Source of the DNA: SAR92 clade bacterium H921
GTDB lineage: Bacteria > Pseudomonadota > Gammaproteobacteria > Pseudomonadales > Porticoccaceae
Length of the DNA stretch: 64,000 bases
Reading direction: 5' to 3'
NCBI GenBank assembly: GCA_025153755.1
Contig: JAOALD010000001.1
Coordinates: 806,001 to 870,000 of the forward strand
Shown: positions 61,376-64,000 of the stretch, piece by piece
Layout of the letters: each line of letters opens with the position of its first letter
Numbering within the stretch: the first letter of the stretch is position 1
The notes under the pieces: generated by a model
What the model was told of the DNA's origin: nothing
Databases searched by the model: none
The model's input: only the letters and a program-made list of their open reading frames with translations
Translations under genes and position numbers: made by a program

Positions 61376-61690
61376 CTAACCTAACTCTATTTGTAAATTG
61401 CCATTTTCAGCGACGCTGACATCATAGGTCTGCAGCGGCACCCTAGTCAGCTCACCCATAGGCTCACCCGTACGCAAGTCAAAGCGCACGCCGTGCAATG
61501 GACAGGCCAGATAGCAATTTCTAATGCGACCGCCAGTAAGCTCTGCACGTTGATGAGTACATTGATTATCTACGGCGTAGAATTCCCCATTGGCCTTACA
61601 TATAAGAATATTTGTGCTATTGAGGGTAACAGGGACAGTTTGCTTATCGCCAAGGTCAACAGCGGGTATTAATGTATCTGTTATTGCCAT
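61376..61690 (-). CDS. Rieske-type [2Fe-2S] ferredoxin
   Basis: A 104-residue electron carrier. Ligands are C44 and H46 (CTHQRAEL) and C63 and H66 (CPLHGVRFD), with the spacing expected for Rieske ferredoxins of dioxygenase or nitrite-reductase-small-subunit type. It sits between the Rieske oxygenase (73 bases upstream) and the MDR gene. It is the only ferredoxin in the window and may serve all three oxygenases and the P450. No ferredoxin reductase gene was seen. Confidence 0.92.
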   Translation of the reverse strand: MAITDTLIPAVDLGDKQTVPVTLNSTNILICKANGEFYAVDNQCTHQRAELTGGRIRNCYLACPLHGVRFDLRTGEPMGELTRVPLQTYDVSVAENGNLQIELG

Positions 61691-61762
61691 AGAACGCTCA
61701 TAAATTTATTTGCCGGTTTGAAACTCGGGATCAGCAATGCTGAGGCCCGAGATTAAAAGATG

Positions 61763-63145
61763 TCAAGCATTTAAATATTTATCAATAGTTTGATGTAGGT
61801 GACGAATTCGACTCTCCTGATAGCTGGCTAGACTGACTGCCCCTTTTTTAGATGCGATCATACCTTTTTGTACTGCGGCCATATTGCTATCGTCCTGGTC
61901 AAAGACTGGACCTAGACCACCGATTTCTGGCGCTTCACTAAATGCCTGATCAGGACGCAGAATATTTTTCTCGGCCGGATCGGGTTTTTTTGTGCCTTTT
62001 TCATAGCGCATCAGAATCATAGTTTCGAAGATACAGCTGTTGTGGTCGTCACCATTGGGTAAGAAACGATAGACAATATTGCCGTGGTAGCCAGTCCATA
62101 TTTGGGTATTGGGAAACAGCATGTAAAGTATAGCGTCTTCCAGTTCGGACTGGGTGGCATCGTCCAGTGGCTCGCCGATAATGTCGCTAAACATTTCGCG
62201 GTTGGTCTCTGCCACGTAGGTGCGTGCGGTCAGCCCCTCGGGCATTTCATGACCTTCGGCACTGTCAGTTGCCATGCGGCCCGACAGTTCAAGGATATCG
62301 CGCATGGTCTCGTCAGCAGTCACATCAGGTAAATGGGGGCTAGCAACGCCCATCGGGGTTACAGAGCGACTCACGTGATCGCCAAAGGTGTCGTACTGGG
62401 AGTTGGCATCCCCGGTAAATGTAAGGATCTCACTGTGAGTTTCGAGGGTATGAAATGACTCCATAAAGGCCTCGGCGCCAACCTTCCAATTACAATTTAC
62501 AACGCGCTGTACATGAGCACCTTTATAATAATCGTGAAGCGGGAAGCGAGAAAAATGATCTGGGAGCGGATGGAGATAGTCTTCGAGAGGAACACAGTTC
62601 TCATCGAAGTTTATAAAGATAAAACCACCCCAGGTACCAACTTTCACCTGCGGCAGGCTCATATCTTTCTCGTCTAAATGGCTAAAGTCCCACTTGCAGG
62701 GGATACCTTTAAAGTTACCATTAATATCCCAGGTTGCGCCGTGGAATGGGCAGACAAACTCGTCCGCATGGCCATCGTTGTCGCGCAGGATGCGGCCGCG
62801 GTGCAAACAGGAGTTAATAAAGGCTTTAAACTCATTGTCACCGGTTCGAGTGACGATAATTGACTGATCAACGATTTCATAAACATGATGGTCGCCCACT
62901 TCAGGAATATCTTCCTCACGGCAGGTCATTTGCCAGACCTTGGGCCATAATTTTTGTTTTTCTTGCTCGTGAAAATCTCGACTGATCCAGCGTGCAACAT
63001 CTATATCTTCATCACCCATGTAAGGGTTCGTGTTTTCCCGCAGATAGGCCGGTACTTCGACTGTCTCGTCATCGAGCAGATCCTGATAGCTCAGACCGTC
63101 ACAGCGAGCTGCACCCTGCTGCTTTACCTTGATTAATTCGGACAT
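61763..63145 (-). CDS. Rieske non-haem iron oxygenase, alpha subunit
   Basis: A 460-residue oxygenase. The Rieske ligands are C113 and H115 (CLHRGRIL) and C132 and H135 (CPFHGA; the usual Trp after Gly is replaced). The iron site is EAFMESFHTLETH with two histidines. GGAGAA precedes the ATG. It is placed between the thiolase-like gene and its probable ferredoxin, so it should act on a substrate of the same pathway. Confidence 0.92.
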   Translation of the reverse strand: MSELIKVKQQGAARCDGLSYQDLLDDETVEVPAYLRENTNPYMGDEDIDVARWISRDFHEQEKQKLWPKVWQMTCREEDIPEVGDHHVYEIVDQSIIVTRTGDNEFKAFINSCLHRGRILRDNDGHADEFVCPFHGATWDINGNFKGIPCKWDFSHLDEKDMSLPQVKVGTWGGFIFINFDENCVPLEDYLHPLPDHFSRFPLHDYYKGAHVQRVVNCNWKVGAEAFMESFHTLETHSEILTFTGDANSQYDTFGDHVSRSVTPMGVASPHLPDVTADETMRDILELSGRMATDSAEGHEMPEGLTARTYVAETNREMFSDIIGEPLDDATQSELEDAILYMLFPNTQIWTGYHGNIVYRFLPNGDDHNSCIFETMILMRYEKGTKKPDPAEKNILRPDQAFSEAPEIGGLGPVFDQDDSNMAAVQKGMIASKKGAVSLASYQESRIRHLHQTIDKYLNA

Positions 63146-63172
63146 AGAATATTCTCCTGCTTATAATTTTAT

Positions 63173-64000
63173 TTATTTGGTAATAATATTAACGCCGCTA
63201 ATGCCGGGGGCACCATAGACATGAGTGTAGCCAACTTTGGGCTGATTAGGCACCTGCCGTGCACCACCTTCTCCACGTAATTGCACGCAAACTTCATACA
63301 CCTGACGCAAGCCAGAGGCCCCGACCGGCTCACCGTTGGCTAAACAGCCACCGTCGGTGTTAATGGGTAGACGACCATTGATACCCGTGGCACCTTCACG
63401 TAGTAGCTTTTCCTGCTCGCCATGCTCACAGAAACCATTTTCGGCCATATGCATAATCTCTGTACCGCTATCAGTATCCTGAAGTTGCATAACGTCCACA
63501 TCTTCTGGGCCAATGCCCGCTTGCTCAAAAGCGGCCTCGGAGGCAGTAACGGTTGGGGCATCTGCCACTTCCATCGCTTGGGATGGAGCGAATACTTCGA
63601 AGCTTCCATAGTGGCGAGTGCGCACAGCGGCAGCTTTTAGAAATAAGGGTTTGCTACAGTATTGATGAGCCTTGTCGGCGTTACAAATAATCAATGCTGC
63701 GCCACCCTCGGCAGGACTACAAAACATATATTTGCGCAATGGGTGGCTTATCATAGCTGAGTTTGCGATTTGCTCGTAACTAAGCGCCTGCTGGCGCCAA
63801 GCGGTTGGTGTCAAAGAGCCGTTCTTAAAGGCTTTTTCGGAGACGCGGATCAGAGCATCTTCGGTAATATCGTGATCGTGCATATAGCGCTGGGTTTTAA
63901 GAGCAAAAAACTGGGTGGTTAGCATAAGCCCAGTTTCGCCATACCATTGGTCCAAACCCCATTCTTTTGGCTGAGGATTAAACGCACCTCGCGGATGCTT
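63173..64000 (-). CDS. Thiolase-like / SCP2-type lipid-transfer protein (partial, 5' end outside window)
   Basis: The reading frame stays open to the window edge at 64000, so the N-terminal part is missing; 275 residues are visible. They match the C-terminal portion of SCP-x/Ltp-like thiolases: FCSPAEGGAALIICN, the AAFEQAGIGPEDVDVMQLQDT block and the NTDGGCLANGEPVGASGLRQVYE signature with the region usually holding catalytic residues. Such proteins cleave or retro-aldol-cleave CoA thioesters, notably of steroid-like side chains. It heads the operon ahead of the Rieske oxygenase. Confidence 0.88.
   Translation of the reverse strand, partial: KHPRGAFNPQPKEWGLDQWYGETGLMLTTQFFALKTQRYMHDHDITEDALIRVSEKAFKNGSLTPTAWRQQALSYEQIANSAMISHPLRKYMFCSPAEGGAALIICNADKAHQYCSKPLFLKAAAVRTRHYGSFEVFAPSQAMEVADAPTVTASEAAFEQAGIGPEDVDVMQLQDTDSGTEIMHMAENGFCEHGEQEKLLREGATGINGRLPINTDGGCLANGEPVGASGLRQVYEVCVQLRGEGGARQVPNQPKVGYTHVYGAPGISGVNIITK

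Noticed and set aside
63147-63156. AGAATATTCT palindrome as an operator
   Set aside because: It lies across the ribosome-binding site and start of the Rieske gene inside an operon; a short AT-rich dyad is expected by chance.
1-64000. CRISPR arrays, rRNA or tRNA genes, insertion sequences, prophage genes
   Set aside because: No spaced direct repeats, no tRNA or rRNA signatures, and no transposase, integrase or terminal inverted repeats were recognised on either strand.

Overview
The window reads as a chromosomal segment of a marine-type gammaproteobacterium. Moderate GC by eye, a bioHC fusion gene (known from Saccharophagus and Teredinibacter), a tesA / ybbA-ybbP divergent pair, recJ, prfB with its programmed frameshift, lysS, selO and a TonB receptor beside a catabolic gene cluster together suggest the Cellvibrionales / SAR92-Porticoccaceae neighbourhood. 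The lineage is an inference; no rRNA or tRNA gene was seen.

Region 1 (1-24.2 kb) is mostly conserved housekeeping. hom-thrC and an SDR gene are followed by a biotin operon, bioB-bioF-bioHC-bioD, ending in a small DUF3094 membrane protein. The operon is preceded by a BirA-type operator overlapping a sigma70-like promoter. Next come recJ, a DMT permease, an msrB with a Tat-like signal, tesA, an ABC exporter pair whose ATPase carries an unusual Lys/Ala repeat tail, a histidine kinase with degenerate ATP-binding motifs, a hotdog thioesterase, selO, an SMP-30-like gene, prfB and lysS. A hairpin terminator closes lysS.

Region 2 (24.3-64 kb, running off the right edge) is a roughly 40-kb catabolic island. 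Block A (24.3-27.5 kb) has a crotonase, an acyl-CoA dehydrogenase and a TetR regulator. Block B (27.85-38.2 kb) is one plus-strand operon of ten genes: an internally deleted SDR, three more SDRs, a Rieske oxygenase, an exported VOC protein, a c-heme/beta-propeller lipoprotein, an exported DUF3604 (PHP-like) protein, a zinc-free MDR reductase and another SDR. It ends at a strong terminator. Block C is a TonB-dependent receptor (minus) facing an acyl-CoA ligase, two acyl-CoA dehydrogenases, two SDRs and a P450 (plus, 40.9-47.8 kb). A perfect 18-bp palindrome and a second related site lie between the divergent genes. Block D (47.9-57.7 kb) has a ThuA-like gene, a second Rieske oxygenase and two copies of a divergent module: SnoaL-like plus ABM-like genes on minus, an MDR reductase on plus. 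It also has an alpha/beta hydrolase, a Bax-inhibitor-like protein, an SDR and a GFA-family protein. Block E (57.8-64 kb, all minus) has a zinc alcohol dehydrogenase, a YghU-type GST, and an operon of a thiolase-like gene (cut by the window), a third Rieske oxygenase, a Rieske ferredoxin and a fourth MDR reductase.

As a working model (inference), the TonB receptor brings in a hydrophobic or polycyclic/terpenoid-like substrate. The exported VOC, haem lipoprotein and DUF3604 proteins may act on it outside the cytoplasm. Rieske and P450 oxygenases hydroxylate it, SDR, MDR and ADH enzymes adjust oxidation states, and the ligase, ACADs, crotonase and thiolase-like enzyme carry out CoA-dependent shortening. 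The substrate cannot be read from the sequence. No classical ring-cleavage dioxygenase, oxygenase beta subunit or ferredoxin reductase was recognised.
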